From positions 1,053,001-1,117,000 of the forward strand of contig JAJKFH010003575.1 of the NCBI GenBank assembly GCA_023333565.1: 64,000 nucleotides of DNA, in the 5' to 3' direction. The stretch comes from Puffinus mauretanicus. Its lineage: Eukaryota > Chordata > Aves > Procellariiformes > Procellariidae. The notes below the pieces were generated by a model. That model searched no databases. It was not told the origin of the DNA and saw nothing but the letters and a program-made list of their open reading frames with translations. A program made the translations under genes and the position numbers. Below are positions 63,107 to 64,000 of the stretch, one piece after another. The number at the start of each line of letters is the position of its first letter. Within the stretch, counting starts at the first letter, position 1.

Positions 63107-63309
63107 CAACAGTAGTGATGGGCTTGGGGTAAGGTAACAACCCCCAGGTGTTGGAGGAGAAGAGACCACGGCCATGAAAGATGCATGGAGCAAAGCCAAT
63201 GTGCTTCTGGAACTTCTTCTGAACCCATCTTCCCCAGGAACCCTCCTCAAAGATCACCTGCTTGTACACTTCATTCTCCCCAAAGGAGTAGACGGGAACC
63301 AAGTCCGCA
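63107..63309 (-). CDS. DGAT2: DGAT2 coding exon 7
   Basis: 203 nt: one base finishing Gly, 67 codons, and one base of a split Val. The peptide starts ADLVPVYSFGENEVYKQVIF, passes through GSWGRWVQKKFQKHIGFAPC and IFHGRGLFSSNTWGLLPYPK, and ends PITTV. The acceptor is tttctag and the donor GTAAGG. It supplies the second half of the conserved motif (LVPxxSFGE), split across the exon 6/7 junction. Identity to mammalian DGAT2 is very high. SFGENE plus the exact C-terminus in exon 8 separate it from the paralogues MOGAT1/2. Confidence 0.97.
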
Positions 63310-63899
63310 CTAGAAAGATGGAGAGATGTTAGGACCTCACACCCCTGGTCTGCAGTCAACACTACAGCACCACACCCTTTCAGGCTGCACATTTGCAGAT
63401 TTTACTGGCCAGAGCTTTGTTTGCAGCACAAGGTACCGACATAAGTCAGACAGACTTGACATGATGTAGTAGGTACACTTTTAAGGCATGCAAGAGGAGA
63501 ATTGTACTGGCAATGGGCCCATGAAACACTACCCAGTCAGGCATTGAATATGCTTCCGTATATTCTCATCTCTGATTTTTGATGGACACCCCATTTCAGA
63601 CACATGGGATCTCTGGAGATCACAGGGGCTGCATAGGTGATGCCCCATGCAGGTTACTGACACCTGCCTCTCCTTGCCCTGGAAGCCTCCTGCTGTCTTA
63701 AGCAGCTTCTTACCCCTGTCCCCTGCTCAGGGGCAGAAGACAGAGGAGAGGCTCATGTATCTGATGCTCTCAGTATATATCCATGCAACACAGCAGGACT
63801 GCAGAAAGGAGAATCCATCCAAGACATCAGCTGCGTCAGGGGATGAGAGCACCTTCTATCTGGTAGCAGTACCGCTCTAGCAGTGAGGTTGCCTCTTAC
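63310..63899 (-). other. DGAT2 intron 6
   Basis: 0.6-kb intron, GT-AG, phase 2, splitting the Gly codon inside the conserved RxGFx(K/R)xAxxxG...FGE motif. No repeat recognised. Confidence 0.9.
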
Positions 63900-64000
63900 C
63901 CATGCCGTAGAGCCAGTTTCACAAATCCTTTCCGGTTTTTCAGCGTCACCGAGTTCTTCCCTGGGGTGCAGTTCAGGGACTCCGCTGCCCCTCCAACCAC
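63900..64000 (-). CDS. DGAT2: DGAT2 coding exon 6 of the usual 8 (3' part, cut by window edge)
   Basis: Diacylglycerol O-acyltransferase 2 makes triacylglycerol from diacylglycerol and acyl-CoA in the ER membrane and on lipid droplets. On the minus strand, bases from 64000 read in frame VVGGAAESLNCTPGK, then NSVTLKNRKGFVKLALRH, followed by GG of a split Gly codon and a GTAAGA donor. This matches the family, including the first half of the long RxGFx(K/R)xAxxxG motif. Exon numbering assumes the eight-exon structure known in mammals. The upstream exons carrying the membrane segments and the HPHG motif lie right of the window. Confidence 0.94.

Noticed and set aside
63107..63309. MOGAT1 or MOGAT2 instead of DGAT2
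   Set aside because: SFGENEVYKQ and the C-terminus FGLPETEVLEVN are specific to DGAT2, and neighbouring UVRAG fits DGAT2 synteny.

Overview
The window is vertebrate nuclear DNA from a bird. The evidence is AT-rich unique introns with a single CpG island, three 5'-truncated CR1 LINE copies (two ending in the avian CR1 ATTCTATGATTCT-like 3' tail), several LTR fragments, and two split genes whose peptides I recognise. An LTR fragment of a type I recall as common in neoavian genomes (22.1-22.55 kb) suggests a bird outside the chicken/duck lineage, but that is from memory and tentative. There are no bacterial genes, CRISPR arrays, tRNAs or rRNAs.

Both protein-coding genes lie on the minus strand in tandem. 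DGAT2 (diacylglycerol O-acyltransferase 2) enters from the right edge. Its last three coding exons (63900-64000 partial, 63107-63309, 62126-62280) encode the C-terminal 152 residues, followed by a 3'UTR that probably runs to about 60.85 kb. After roughly 17 kb of repeat-bearing intergenic DNA comes the UVRAG CpG-island promoter (43.86-44.62 kb). UVRAG (UV radiation resistance-associated, a subunit of the Beclin-1/VPS34 complex) then runs leftwards. Its first seven coding exons (43913-43993, 27278-27395, 25797-25831, 23283-23444, 21440-21514, 15771-15856, 2091-2196) join in frame to 221 codons, covering the N-terminus, the C2 domain and the start of the coiled coil. The remaining exons lie left of the window. 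The order DGAT2 then UVRAG on one strand matches the mammalian arrangement (human 11q13.5).

Layout: 1-43.9 kb is UVRAG introns and exons, nearly repeat-free apart from one degenerate antisense LTR in intron 4 and a candidate old repeat near 30.3 kb. The region 43.3-45.6 kb is an unusual C-rich (plus strand) / G-rich (UVRAG coding strand) block in which three different minisatellites surround the promoter. The region 45.6-60.8 kb is intergenic and holds three CR1 fragments, one 614-bp solo LTR with a visible target-site duplication, and one further LTR-like unit. The region 60.85-64 kb is the DGAT2 3' end.

I found no new multi-gene system. The most interesting signals are regulatory and structural: paired CACGTG (TFEB/MITF-type) sites above UVRAG, a 14-codon upstream ORF ending 2 nt before the UVRAG start codon, a UVRAG N-terminus shorter and poorer in proline than the mammalian one, the G-rich minisatellites around the promoter, and an exon-like island inside UVRAG intron 6.
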